From contig JAAYND010000125.1 of assembly GCA_012521035.1 (NCBI GenBank), positions 1 to 27,414 of the forward strand: DNA of 27,414 bases. Direction: 5' to 3'. How positions within the stretch are numbered: the stretch's first letter is position 1; each line of letters opens with the position of its first letter. Shown here in pieces: positions 6,749 through 14,406 of the stretch. The notes under the pieces are model-generated. The model ran no database searches. It saw only the letters and a program-made list of their open reading frames with translations, and had not been told where the DNA came from. This DNA comes from Methanomicrobiales archaeon (GTDB lineage: Archaea; Halobacteriota; Methanomicrobia; Methanomicrobiales; Methanoculleaceae). A program made the position numbers and the translations under genes.

Positions 6749-8065
6749 TCAGGGACGGCATAGCGTCGGATCATGCCGGGGCGCCTCCGGGGGATCGATG
6801 AGGCGGGTGCGGCCGGTGAGGAGTTCCTGCATCATGGCCTGCTTGATCTGATTCGCTTTGTCGCGGCGGCGCTCAAGGGCGGTGATCTCGGCGTCCATGT
6901 CGGAGAGGACGCCGGCGATGGCGCGTTGTTCATCAATGGTAGGAGGGCAAGTTATCTCGATTAGTTTCACATCTTGGCTGCTAATTGCCGGGTAATTTGA
7001 TCCTGAAAGCATCTTCTCAATCTGTTTGTTTACAAGAGAGCCAAAAAGATGCGAGAATAGGAAGCCCGAATCAGCCAAACCATGTTTTACCCGGAGGACG
7101 GAAAACCCAGTTGAACATATAGCATTCTTGATTTGCTCCCGATAATGCAAATGTGCCATCAAATTCGGACGTACTGTTGACATTAGCACATCGCCATATC
7201 TTAAGACCCTTCTCGCTCTCGAAGGAGCGGTACCAAACACCTCTTCAGAGTACCCAATCAAGCGGCCGGCATCAACCTGTTCAAGTGATACATAATTAAA
7301 TGAATAAGCAGGGTCTGTGCTGTTCGAAAGATTTTCAGGGTCAATATCTGCTATCTCACTGAACTGTTTTACTCCCCACTCTCCTTCAAACCCCGACAGC
7401 CTCTTCTTCCCTGTGAGGAGCTGCTGCATGGCGGCCTGCTTGATGGCCCACTTCTTCTCGATCAGTGCATCCAGCGCCCCGATGAGCCCGTCGGCATCGG
7501 AAAGGGCAGTGGCAATGGCGCGTTGTTCGGAGAGGGGTGGGAGAACTGTATGCATCTCCTTCAGAATCTGCGTGTTTAATGAGGCCATAGTTTGACCTAC
7601 AGCAAAGCTGTGAATTCTCTGTTTGAAAGGTTCAGAGTGGAAGTGATAACTGAGGTAAGGAGGATGAGTAGTATGATCTGATACCCTCACTCTTAGGAGC
7701 CGCCCAGAGAATAACCACCCATCTTCGGCCTCGCTAACAAGAGAATTTCGATCTACGGATCCGACACGACTAAAAACTATATCACCTTGCCGTAAAGTGT
7801 AACTTCTCAAACGTAACCAGTCAGAATCAGAAACTAAAGGTAAATTGTCATGAACAACGCCACGCTCGCTCAGGTGTTCTACAGTGATGATGGGTGTGCC
7901 ATCTTCAACATAATCGCGTTGATGCAGTGAAGAACCGAAGGGGCCTGTTTTAACATCTGCAATTTTAGAGAGAATCTCGATCTCCCATTCCTCCGGCACC
8001 ACCCCGACCTCCGTCCGCTTATACCCCGGCGGTACTTCCTCCGCCACGCCCTGCCCTTCAGTCAT
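6749..8065 (-). CDS. hsdS: type I restriction-modification specificity subunit HsdS
   Basis: 438 residues, full length for the family. It has the classic two-half layout: target recognition domain 1, a central conserved helix region (LSEQRAIATALSDADGLI, QQLLTGKKRL), target recognition domain 2, and a distal conserved region (DEQRAIAGVLSDMDAEI, QELLTGRTRL). HsdS selects the DNA site for an HsdM methylase and HsdR nuclease, neither of which is in the window. The recognition-domain DNA (about 6960-7380 and 7560-7980) is visibly more AT-rich than the conserved parts and the neighbours, suggesting transfer or domain swapping. The start ATG overlaps the preceding small ORF's stop as ATGA. Confidence 0.92.
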   Translation of the reverse strand: MTEGQGVAEEVPPGYKRTEVGVVPEEWEIEILSKIADVKTGPFGSSLHQRDYVEDGTPIITVEHLSERGVVHDNLPLVSDSDWLRLRSYTLRQGDIVFSRVGSVDRNSLVSEAEDGWLFSGRLLRVRVSDHTTHPPYLSYHFHSEPFKQRIHSFAVGQTMASLNTQILKEMHTVLPPLSEQRAIATALSDADGLIGALDALIEKKWAIKQAAMQQLLTGKKRLSGFEGEWGVKQFSEIADIDPENLSNSTDPAYSFNYVSLEQVDAGRLIGYSEEVFGTAPSRARRVLRYGDVLMSTVRPNLMAHLHYREQIKNAICSTGFSVLRVKHGLADSGFLFSHLFGSLVNKQIEKMLSGSNYPAISSQDVKLIEITCPPTIDEQRAIAGVLSDMDAEITALERRRDKANQIKQAMMQELLTGRTRLIDPPEAPRHDPTLCRP

Positions 8066-8292
8066 CCCCTATCCCCTCCCGGCACGGCACTTCTGCGGGT
8101 TTGCACTCGCCCCTTCACGGCGACAAACTGGCCGGAAAAATCGTCCGAACCATCTCTCATCACCACTTCACCCCCATACATCTCAGACCCCACGAGTTCA
8201 TCGACCACCACCCGGTCCGCGGCGAAGTAGCAGTCAACGACCGGCTGGCCCCTGTACTGCGAGGCATCCATATCACCCCAGAGCTCAATCAC
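8062..8292 (-). CDS. small unknown protein coupled to hsdS
   Basis: 76 residues from GTG 8292, or 69 from ATG 8271, which has a GGGGTGAT stretch just upstream. I do not recognise it. The sequence is beta-rich and acidic in the middle, ends in a basic tail, and has no membrane segment. The stop overlaps the hsdS ATG (ATGA), the arrangement normally seen between hsdM and hsdS, so it is likely translated together with hsdS. No methylase motifs are visible, so a truncated HsdM is not supported. It could be a chance ORF. Confidence 0.5.
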   Translation of the reverse strand: MIELWGDMDASQYRGQPVVDCYFAADRVVVDELVGSEMYGGEVVMRDGSDDFSGQFVAVKGRVQTRRSAVPGGDRG

Positions 8293-8508
8293 AACCGCTC
8301 CAGAGTTCAGATCTCTTGATCGTCATTGGATCCTCGTTATGCAGGATTGCCGGATTTTACCGCAACCAGAGTTAGATTCAATTCGAACCGCAGGGTTGTT
8401 AATCTTTTTGCAGGCGCCGGCGGGCGAGGCAGTCGAATGGGAAGAGGCGCTCCCACCACCGCATCGCGTATCCATCCAATCCCCGGGCGACCGAAACACC
8501 TGGCCAGC
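8293..8508. other. intergenic region upstream of the hsdS unit
   Basis: No gene with a believable start or domain. An AT-rich patch near 8398-8412 could hold a minus-strand promoter, but no clear TATA box is seen. Short frames on both strands mirror one another and have no translation signals. Confidence 0.4.
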
Positions 8509-8940
8509 CTACCGGTAGGGGTTTGAGACCGTGATCCCGGGGACGCGCCGGAGGTGTGCATCTTCCGTGATGATCGTCTCGATTCCGTATTCGATCATCG
8601 TTGCGACGAGGAGGGCGTCCCAGAAGTGAATGTGGTGGCGGTTCCGGATATCGTGGGCCGAGAGGATGGTTTTGCTACCGTAGCCGACGACGTTCCAGCC
8701 GTCAAACTCCTGGATACTCGTGATGAAACGTTTTACATCCTCTGTCGGCATCGGGTTTTCGACTTTCTCAGTCACGACCACCGAAAACTCCGCGAGGTTC
8801 TGCACCGAGACCGAGTAGCACTTCTCCGAACGCAAACATGCGCTGACAAGATCCATTGAGATGCGCCGCTTCTCGGGTGCGTCCGCATCAAAGAGATACA
8901 CAAGGACATTTGTGTCAATCAGCGGCGGGTTGCCGGTCAT
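8509..8940 (-). CDS. vapC: VapC-type PIN-domain ribonuclease toxin
   Basis: 143 residues. The four acidic PIN residues are visible: D9 (in IDTNVLVYLFD), E51 (NLAEFS), D108 (FWDALLVA) and D127 (TEDAHL). They bind the metal that cuts RNA; VapC toxins usually attack tRNA or rRNA. It overlaps the antitoxin gene by 26 bases, so the pair is translationally coupled. All catalytic positions are present, so the toxin is probably active. The target cannot be told from sequence. Confidence 0.93.
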   Translation of the reverse strand: MTGNPPLIDTNVLVYLFDADAPEKRRISMDLVSACLRSEKCYSVSVQNLAEFSVVVTEKVENPMPTEDVKRFITSIQEFDGWNVVGYGSKTILSAHDIRNRHHIHFWDALLVATMIEYGIETIITEDAHLRRVPGITVSNPYR

Positions 8941-9169
8941 AGAGATCCCTCCTTGACGTATACTTCCGTGCCCCGAAGTGGTACGCCTTCCCGATCAACT
9001 CTAGAGCGTCCCGCACAACCTCCTCCTGCGTCTTTGTCCGGATCCAGAGATCCAGCGCCTCGGTTGCCGCCTCGCCGAGGGCTCCCTTCCGCTTCCCGAG
9101 AATCTCCTCGACCAACCTCCGGAACTCCTGCTCAATCCGATCATCGATGCTCAGCGTGATCGTGCCCAT
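8915..9169 (-). CDS. vapB: VapB-type ribbon-helix-helix antitoxin
   Basis: 84 residues from ATG 9169; the frame stays open further upstream, but that extension runs through the promoter and operator. The N-terminus (MGTITLSIDDRIEQEFRRL) fits a ribbon-helix-helix DNA-binding strand plus helix, and the C-terminus would wrap the toxin. RHH antitoxins bind palindromes in their own promoter, and a perfect palindrome lies directly before the start codon. Confidence 0.82.
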   Translation of the reverse strand: MGTITLSIDDRIEQEFRRLVEEILGKRKGALGEAATEALDLWIRTKTQEEVVRDALELIGKAYHFGARKYTSRRDLYDRQPAAD

Positions 9170-9170
9170 A

Positions 9171-9223
9171 GATATACGTATATCAATAATATATTTAAAT
9201 ATATGTGAGATGTAAGTATATCT
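9171..9223 (-). promoter_or_regulatory. vapBC promoter and operator
   Basis: Two perfect palindromes: GATATACGTATATC (9171-9184), one base from the vapB start, and ATATATTTAAATATAT (9189-9204), which contains the TATA-like element. The half-site GTATATC recurs at 9217-9223, on the other side of the TATA element. This fits autorepression by VapB or VapBC. The first palindrome lies so close to the ATG that the transcript is short-leadered at most. Confidence 0.7.
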
Positions 9224-9377
9224 CCGGGCCAGCAGAAAGATGCCGGCATCCACTGGCTGCCTCGCCGGCAAGAGATAGCCGTACCCGGCATCAACCACAA
9301 ACCCCCCGGGCTCAGAAGAACAAAGCCCGACCGATCAGGAGCATTCATAACGTTCCAGATCCCCACCCCCTGGTAAG

Positions 9378-11222
9378 ATGATAGAAGAGCCAGATAACTT
9401 CACGAGACTCACCTGGGGCGACCTCGAAGAATGGGCGGGCGCAAAGACGCTCTCCCGGGGCCGGCGCTACCAGCAGGAGGGGCGGGTGCGGGATCTCGCA
9501 TGCCTCCCCGGTGGAGACCTGATCGCGTGGGTTGCCGGCACCGAGAGGTACGCGACCACCGTCACCACGGACGGCGAGTCCATCGAGTCCTGGTGTACCT
9601 GCCCCGTGGGAGAATCATGCAAACACGCCGTCGCCGTCGTGCTTGAGTACATCGAGTCGGTGAAGAACAGTCTCCCCATCCCGGCCGCGACCGAGAGCGA
9701 CCCGAGACTACGGTTGATCGACTCGGATTTCAGTATCGTCTCATCCCCTGACCCCTCCTTACACATCTACCTCGAAGAATTGACAAAAGACGAACTGATC
9801 GACCTCATCGAGACCCTGGCCCGGCTCGACCCCCGCGCCCGATCAATGATCGACGACCAGCGTTCCTTCGCGACAGCAGACACAACCCCCCTCGTCGAGG
9901 AACTGCTCGCCGAGATCGACTCCATAACCGGTGAAGAGACGTGGTTTGAGCACCTGAGCCACGGCATCCCCGACTACTCCCGCGTCATACTGAAGATGAA
10001 CGCTCTCCTATCGAAAGGGTGCTTTGATGAGATCACAGAGATCGGAGAAGTCCTCCTGCGAAAGGGAACACAGCAGATAGAGATGGTCGATGATGAGGGC
10101 GAGACCATCGACCAGATCACAGCGTGCATGGATATTGTCTTTGCAGCCCTCGCTGCATCAAATCGACCCGCCCACGAGAAGATCCTCTACGCGATCGAGG
10201 CCGAACTCGATGACGAGTATGGCATCTGCGAGGGGGCGGGGATGGTGCTCGCAGGAGACCACCCGCGGGAGGAGTGGAGCATCGCCGCGGATCGGCTGCT
10301 GCGGCAACTGGTTGACATGACCGATGGATTCACCTCAAAGTATCAGCGGAGGTGCCTCGTGGATATGGCCGTCATGGCGCTCGATAAGGCCGGCCGGCGC
10401 GATGAGGCGATGGATCTCCAGATAAAAGAGGCGGTGAGGACAGGGGGCTACATGGAGGTTGTCACCCGCCTGCTCAACGAAGGGCGCCAAGATGAGGCGA
10501 TAGGGTGGATCCTGAAGGGTATCGCGGCTACAGAGGTGAACGACCCCTGCATCGCCGGGAGACTCCGGGACACCCTGACCAAGATCCGGGAGAAGGAGGG
10601 GGACTGGCCGACCGTGGCCGCCATCCGCGCCGATGCATTCTTCCGTGATCCGACGTACCAGACTTTCATAGCCCTGGAAAAGGCGTCACGCCGTGCCGGC
10701 GTCCGGGACGAGGTCAGGGATGTTGCGATGCACTACCTGATCACCGGGAAGAGACCGCCGGCAGGAGAGGGCGTGATCCCCGGGGTGCTCCCCGATACAG
10801 GTATAAAAGTCCGATCACGGCCCAGGGAGATCGCCGCCCCGGCCACCGGGATCCTCATCGAGATCGCCATCGCGGAGGAGAGACCTGATGAAGTCCTCCT
10901 CTGGTACGATCATTGGGAAGAAGACGGAGTAACCCGCTACCTGAAACATAACCTGGATGACCGGATCGCCGATGCAGTCGCCGGCGCGTACCCGGCGCGG
11001 GCGTTCGCCATCTGGAAGGAGAAAGCGGAGAGACTCATCAATGAAGTCCGCCCGCAGTCGTATGAAGCGTCTCTATATTACCTCAGAAAACTCCAATCAC
11101 ATATGCCGCCCCGGGAGTGGGAAGAGTATCGCGATGAACTACGGCACACGCACGCAAGAAAGCGGCGATTCCTTGAGGTGCTCGACCGCGTCGAGGACCG
11201 GCGGATCATAAAAGATATCTGA
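9378..11222 (+). CDS. large SWIM zinc-finger protein
   Basis: 614 residues. A SWIM motif CxCx5CxH is at C73, C75, C81, H83 (WCTCPVGESCKH), preceded by a LSRGRRYQQEGRV segment typical of SWIM proteins. SWIM fingers bind DNA or partner proteins. Residues from about 130 to the end look all-helical and repeat-like, in the style of TPR or HEAT arrays, with no enzymatic motif that I can see. The gene appears to be alone on its strand. A second SWIM protein (21448) is paired with a SNF2 helicase, so this one may also act with a helicase encoded elsewhere; that is inference. Confidence 0.82.
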   Translation: MIEEPDNFTRLTWGDLEEWAGAKTLSRGRRYQQEGRVRDLACLPGGDLIAWVAGTERYATTVTTDGESIESWCTCPVGESCKHAVAVVLEYIESVKNSLPIPAATESDPRLRLIDSDFSIVSSPDPSLHIYLEELTKDELIDLIETLARLDPRARSMIDDQRSFATADTTPLVEELLAEIDSITGEETWFEHLSHGIPDYSRVILKMNALLSKGCFDEITEIGEVLLRKGTQQIEMVDDEGETIDQITACMDIVFAALAASNRPAHEKILYAIEAELDDEYGICEGAGMVLAGDHPREEWSIAADRLLRQLVDMTDGFTSKYQRRCLVDMAVMALDKAGRRDEAMDLQIKEAVRTGGYMEVVTRLLNEGRQDEAIGWILKGIAATEVNDPCIAGRLRDTLTKIREKEGDWPTVAAIRADAFFRDPTYQTFIALEKASRRAGVRDEVRDVAMHYLITGKRPPAGEGVIPGVLPDTGIKVRSRPREIAAPATGILIEIAIAEERPDEVLLWYDHWEEDGVTRYLKHNLDDRIADAVAGAYPARAFAIWKEKAERLINEVRPQSYEASLYYLRKLQSHMPPREWEEYRDELRHTHARKRRFLEVLDRVEDRRIIKDI

Positions 11223-11338
11223 AGAAGAGTCTCAGCCCGGCGACCGCATCGTGACCCCGAGCCCCCCTGCCGCAGGTGAGGGGGACCGGAGTCGGCGCGA
11301 CCCTTTGCTCCGGAGACTACCTCTGCGGGGGAAGGCCC
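11223..11338. terminator. convergent intergenic region with GC-rich hairpins
   Basis: Separates two convergent genes. It holds short complementary GC runs, such as CCCCC near 11265 with GGGGG near 11281, and a GGGGAAGGCCCC stretch near 11330, which could form hairpins on either strand. No gene is seen. Confidence 0.35.
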
Positions 11339-12493
11339 CTACAAAACACCCGCGCTCTCATCGACGGCGGTGGCATCCGCGAGCAGATCGCTCCCCCAGA
11401 GCCCTCCCTCATCCACCAGTTCCGTGTAGTCATCGAACCAGTAGGCCTCCGGGTTACTCCGGTAGACCATGAACCGCCCGATATCGTTCGGATCGGCCGC
11501 CTGGTTGTACTTGAAGAACGTGAAACCTCCCGTCATCCCCACCACCTCGATCTTCCCGGTGGTATGCGACATAACGAACCGCGCCTGCTTCGAGAGCCCC
11601 GAACAGGTTGCCCGTGCCCGCTCAAATATCCGGTATGACTCCTCCACCGGCACAGCAAACGGCCGGTTCCCGGTCGTGGGCCGGCACTGGAATACGTAGT
11701 AGGGATTGATACCGATGAACGAGAGGCGCCCGAGAAGCCTCGATAGGACCGCCGGGTCATCGTTGATCCCCCGGATCAGGGGCGTCTGGTTCATGATAAC
11801 CGCCCCCGCATCCTGCAGGAGCGCCACCCCCTGGCACGCAACGCGGGTCAGCTCCCGGGGATGGCTGAACTGAGCCATGATATAGATACTCTTCTCGCCG
11901 AGGCTGTACTCCCTGATCGCGTCGAGCAGATCGGGATCGTTGATGATCCGGTAGGGGTTATACGCCGGCATCTTCGTCCCTATCCGGATGATCCGGACGT
12001 GCTCGATCTCGCGGAGTCGGGCGAGGATCTCCCGCAGGCGCGGAGTACCGAGGATCAGGGGATCGCCGCCGGTGAGCAGGACGTTTGTGATCTCCGGATG
12101 ATCACCGATGTAGGCAAGCGCCCCCGATATATCCTTGTTCACCTCGCGGGCATCATCGATGAAGAGGCGCTTGCGGAAACAGTACCGGCAGAACCCACCG
12201 CATTGATCGCTCACCAGCAGCAGAGCCGTCTCCCGGTACTTATGTTGCAGTCCCGGCGCCGGGGTATAGAGGTGCTCCGATGAGGGATCCAGCCGCCCCC
12301 AGGGTTCAAGTTCTTCAGGGGTCGGTACAATCAGCCTCCGGATAGGGTCTTTCGGGTCGTCCCAGTCTATCAGTGAGAGATAATAATCGTTTGACCGGAA
12401 CGCAAAGATATCCGTTACCTGCGCGAGACGGGCACGCTCCTCCGGGCTGATCCCGGCGACTTTATCGAGTGATGATATATATGTCGGAACCAT
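11339..12493 (-). CDS. KamA-family radical SAM aminomutase (lysine 2,3-aminomutase-like)
   Basis: 384 residues from ATG 12493, chosen because GGAGG lies 7 bases upstream; the frame stays open 79 codons further but that part has no family similarity. The radical SAM motif is C98, C102, C105 (CGGFCRYCFRKR), followed by LTGGDPLIL. A TTGKIEVVG segment near residue 315 corresponds to the PLP-binding lysine region of lysine 2,3-aminomutase. Methanogens use such an enzyme (AblA) with AblB to make the osmolyte N-epsilon-acetyl-beta-lysine. AblB is not beside it, so the substrate is uncertain and a different KamA subfamily is possible. Confidence 0.85.
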   Translation of the reverse strand: MVPTYISSLDKVAGISPEERARLAQVTDIFAFRSNDYYLSLIDWDDPKDPIRRLIVPTPEELEPWGRLDPSSEHLYTPAPGLQHKYRETALLLVSDQCGGFCRYCFRKRLFIDDAREVNKDISGALAYIGDHPEITNVLLTGGDPLILGTPRLREILARLREIEHVRIIRIGTKMPAYNPYRIINDPDLLDAIREYSLGEKSIYIMAQFSHPRELTRVACQGVALLQDAGAVIMNQTPLIRGINDDPAVLSRLLGRLSFIGINPYYVFQCRPTTGNRPFAVPVEESYRIFERARATCSGLSKQARFVMSHTTGKIEVVGMTGGFTFFKYNQAADPNDIGRFMVYRSNPEAYWFDDYTELVDEGGLWGSDLLADATAVDESAGVL

Positions 12494-12645
12494 GATATTT
12501 CCTCCACAGACACTCTCTGCTACACGGGGTACAGTAAGAAGCTGCCGGGAACAGGCCGCATGAGAGCAATCAATCGAAGATAGGTTGACCAGGCTATACG
12601 CGAGGGAACATGAGAGTCTCCACGCTCTCCTACAGGAAACCGTTG

Positions 12646-12671
12646 CCCGACATGCACCCTGGAGTGTCGGG
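12646..12671 (-). promoter_or_regulatory. inverted repeat at start of kamA-like leader
   Basis: CCCGACA (12646-12652) and TGTCGGG (12665-12671) are perfect 7-base inverted repeats separated by 12 bases, right after the predicted transcription start. It could be an operator for a dimeric regulator or the first hairpin of the leader RNA. Confidence 0.45.
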
Positions 12672-12700
12672 TTACGCTCTATCAGAAAAAGGCCCTGAGG

Positions 12701-12710
12701 ATATATAAAA
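12701..12710 (-). promoter_or_regulatory. TATA box of the kamA-like gene
   Basis: Reads TTTTATATAT on the minus strand, a near-ideal archaeal box A. It predicts a start near 12675-12680 and therefore a leader of about 180 bases before ATG 12493, which is long for an archaeal mRNA. Confidence 0.65.
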
Positions 12711-12752
12711 TTTATGACCTTTCCATACAAAACAGCGAAGAAATTCTCTATC

Positions 12753-12769
12753 CGTCGAAAGAACCGACG
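12753..12769 (-). terminator. possible terminator of the arvABC operon
   Basis: CGTCG/CGACG 5-bp stem with a 7-base loop that is T-rich on the minus strand, 10 bases beyond the arvC stop. It lies between that stop and the kamA-like promoter, which reads in the same direction. Confidence 0.4.
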
Positions 12770-12778
12770 TACATAGAT

Positions 12779-13153
12779 CTATTTCTTCTTCCGGGCCATG
12801 GAGAGGATATCCACCATATACCTCCCCTCCTTCTCCAGCCCGACAACGACCTCTTCAGATTTAGCCAGTTTCTCGATATTCAGTTCATACGAGCCGGGAG
12901 CGAGGATACGGATGCTCTCGATACGCTCAAAGACCTCGATCTCCCTCTTCCCTCTCTCATCGCGGATCTCAAGCACATCCTCCCCGGTATCCCGGGCGAT
13001 CTCCTCGATCGACTTTTCTTTCAGCACATCGTCATGCCGCTCAGCCTCACGAATGTAGAGAAACTTCTTCCCATCGCAGCTCGGGCATCCTTTCAGTATC
13101 ACCGTCGATCCATCTTCAAACTCCCTGCCGCATTGCGTACATTTGTGAGGCAT
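12779..13153 (-). CDS. arvC: OapC/ArvC-type zinc-ribbon protein
   Basis: 124 residues from ATG 13153 (TTG 13156 is the alternative). The N-terminal zinc ribbon has Cys pairs CTQC and CPSC, followed by an alpha/beta region and a very basic end (MARKKK). It matches the zinc-ribbon protein that travels with the OapA/ArvA GTPase and OapB/ArvB in euryarchaea. In Haloferax these genes are linked to extracellular vesicle production. Third gene of the operon, 22 bases after arvB. The name rests on recognition of the three-gene set. Confidence 0.8.
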   Translation of the reverse strand: MPHKCTQCGREFEDGSTVILKGCPSCDGKKFLYIREAERHDDVLKEKSIEEIARDTGEDVLEIRDERGKREIEVFERIESIRILAPGSYELNIEKLAKSEEVVVGLEKEGRYMVDILSMARKKK

Positions 13154-13175
13154 CAATAATCACCCGATACTCCAT

Positions 13176-13550
13176 TCACCTGGAAGAGACCCATGCGCTG
13201 ATGAGATCCCTCTCTTTCTTGATCGTCTTGAGCTGATTGGCCGGCCCGATCACGGTCAACCGTGTCTCCGAGCGCTTCCCGCCAAAAAGTCTCGAAAAAA
13301 ACCCATCCGGGACATCCTTGACAGGATACGTCTCCATCTCGATACCCGAGAACCCATCCGGCGTGATCTCCCGCATCGTGATCTCGATGAGCTTACTCTG
13401 CTCGTCAGGCGCAAGACCCTTCTCAAGGACAACGATGTTCCCCTCCATAACATCATCGAGGATCAGCCGGATCTTCTCCATCGACGTGAGCCGGTCAAGG
13501 CGCTCTGCCGAAATAAGGTCTATCTGTACACCCCGTATCATCTCTATCAC
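13176..13550 (-). CDS. arvB: OapB/ArvB-type protein (DUF2073-like)
   Basis: 124 residues from GTG 13550, which overlaps the GTPase stop as GTGA; ATG 13541 gives a product three residues shorter with the same core (MIRGVQIDLIS). It has no enzymatic motif. The helical segment with DDVMEGNIVVLEKGLAPDEQSKLIE is followed by a region ending in RLTVIGPANQLKTIKKE. It is recognised mainly by its fixed place between the GTPase and the zinc-ribbon gene. Likely a partner of the GTPase. Confidence 0.78.
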   Translation of the reverse strand: MIEMIRGVQIDLISAERLDRLTSMEKIRLILDDVMEGNIVVLEKGLAPDEQSKLIEITMREITPDGFSGIEMETYPVKDVPDGFFSRLFGGKRSETRLTVIGPANQLKTIKKERDLISAWVSSR

Positions 13551-14188
13551 CCGAAGTAAGCCGTCATTTTCTCATACAGCTCATCCATGTTGGTTCCCTC
13601 CAGGCTCGATATGGCAATCACAGGGTGCTGGGGAAACGCGCTCTTGATCCGCGACGGAGAGGCGTCGGGGAGATCGTTCTTGTTGCCGACTATCAGGATC
13701 GGGAGTTTCCGGCTCTCGATGATCCCCACCATCATGATATTCACCTGCTGGAACGGATCCTGCGTGGAATCGAGCATATAGATGACCCCATCGATATCCT
13801 CACGGAGCCAGTGCATCGCCTCGGCCACCCCTTCCGTCGCCTCCCGCGCACGCCGGACCGCCTCCTCCTTCTCAAACCCATACTCGATGAACTCGTTATA
13901 GTCGATCTTGGTCGTTACACCCGGCGTATCGACGATATCAAACGTTAACGTGTTGCCATTCTGGCCGGTGATGGTGACATCCTGCTTGCGCCGCACACGG
14001 CGCGTCTCATGTGGCACCTCGCTGACCGGGCCAACCGCATCTCCGGTCCAATCCCGCACGATCCTGTTTGCGAGCGTCGTCTTGCCCGCATTGGGCGGCC
14101 CATAAATCCCGATCCGGCAGGTCCGCTTCTTAAAGAGCGTCTTCAGGAACTGCGAGATCTTCTGTTTTGTACGAACTAAGAACTCCAT
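13547..14188 (-). CDS. arvA: Era-like small GTPase (OapA/ArvA, vesicle-linked)
   Basis: 213 residues. GTPase motifs: P-loop GPPNAGKT at 30-37, switch II DTPG at 87-90, NKND for guanine specificity near residue 170, and an SS-LEG segment as G5. The first 22 residues are basic and amphipathic (TKQKISQFLKTLFKKR), suitable for membrane contact. Archaeal members of this family, co-encoded with ArvB and ArvC, are reported to drive extracellular vesicle formation in Haloferax; whether that holds in methanogens is open. Start supported by GAGGGTG 8-14 bases upstream. Confidence 0.85.
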   Translation of the reverse strand: MEFLVRTKQKISQFLKTLFKKRTCRIGIYGPPNAGKTTLANRIVRDWTGDAVGPVSEVPHETRRVRRKQDVTITGQNGNTLTFDIVDTPGVTTKIDYNEFIEYGFEKEEAVRRAREATEGVAEAMHWLREDIDGVIYMLDSTQDPFQQVNIMMVGIIESRKLPILIVGNKNDLPDASPSRIKSAFPQHPVIAISSLEGTNMDELYEKMTAYFG

Positions 14189-14246
14189 CTCTCTGGCACC
14201 CTCTGATAGACTATTTTCTTCTATTCCCAGGTATGGTATAGAACTC

Positions 14247-14267
14247 TTAAATAAATATAATTATATG
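14247..14267 (-). promoter_or_regulatory. promoter of the arvABC operon
   Basis: On the minus strand a long AT-rich stretch (ATAATTATATTTATTTAAG) lies about 60-80 bases before the arvA start, in the right place for box A. It predicts a leader of some 30-40 bases. Confidence 0.55.
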
Positions 14268-14325
14268 TTTCATCGGGCAGATTATCCCTCTTTTTGGGGT
14301 AAACAACGATCCGAAGCGTGAGAAT

Positions 14326-14335
14326 TCTTTTATAC
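14326..14335 (+). promoter_or_regulatory. promoter of the CBS-domain operon
   Basis: CTTTTATACT is a good box A match, predicting a start near 14358-14360. It diverges from the arvABC promoter with about 60 bases between the two elements, so a regulator bound there could affect both. Confidence 0.6.
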
Positions 14336-14364
14336 TGTCAAAACCTAGATACAGTTAGACAAGG

Positions 14365-14406
14365 ATGAACGGCTCTTATAACGACCGGATCAGGAGAATC
14401 CCATGA
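14365..14406 (+). CDS. 13-codon upstream ORF in the CBS operon leader
   Basis: ATG 14365 opens a frame for MNGSYNDRIRRIP whose TGA (14404-14406) overlaps the next start codon as ATGA. AAGG sits just upstream and the predicted transcript start is only a few bases before. It could couple translation of the first CBS gene to initiation at the leader. Expression is unproven. Confidence 0.35.
   Translation: MNGSYNDRIRRIP

Noticed and set aside
8326..8561. Short frames on both strands upstream of hsdS
   Set aside because: They lie opposite each other in GC-rich DNA, with no Shine-Dalgarno sequence and no recognisable protein.
585..9169. The left accessory zone as an integrated virus or transposon
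   Set aside because: No integrase, transposase, terminal repeats or attachment site could be seen; duplication and local recombination explain the repeats.
12494..12730. 79-codon upstream extension of the KamA-like protein
   Set aside because: It crosses the TATA box and leader, has no family similarity, and ATG 12493 has an ideal GGAGG.
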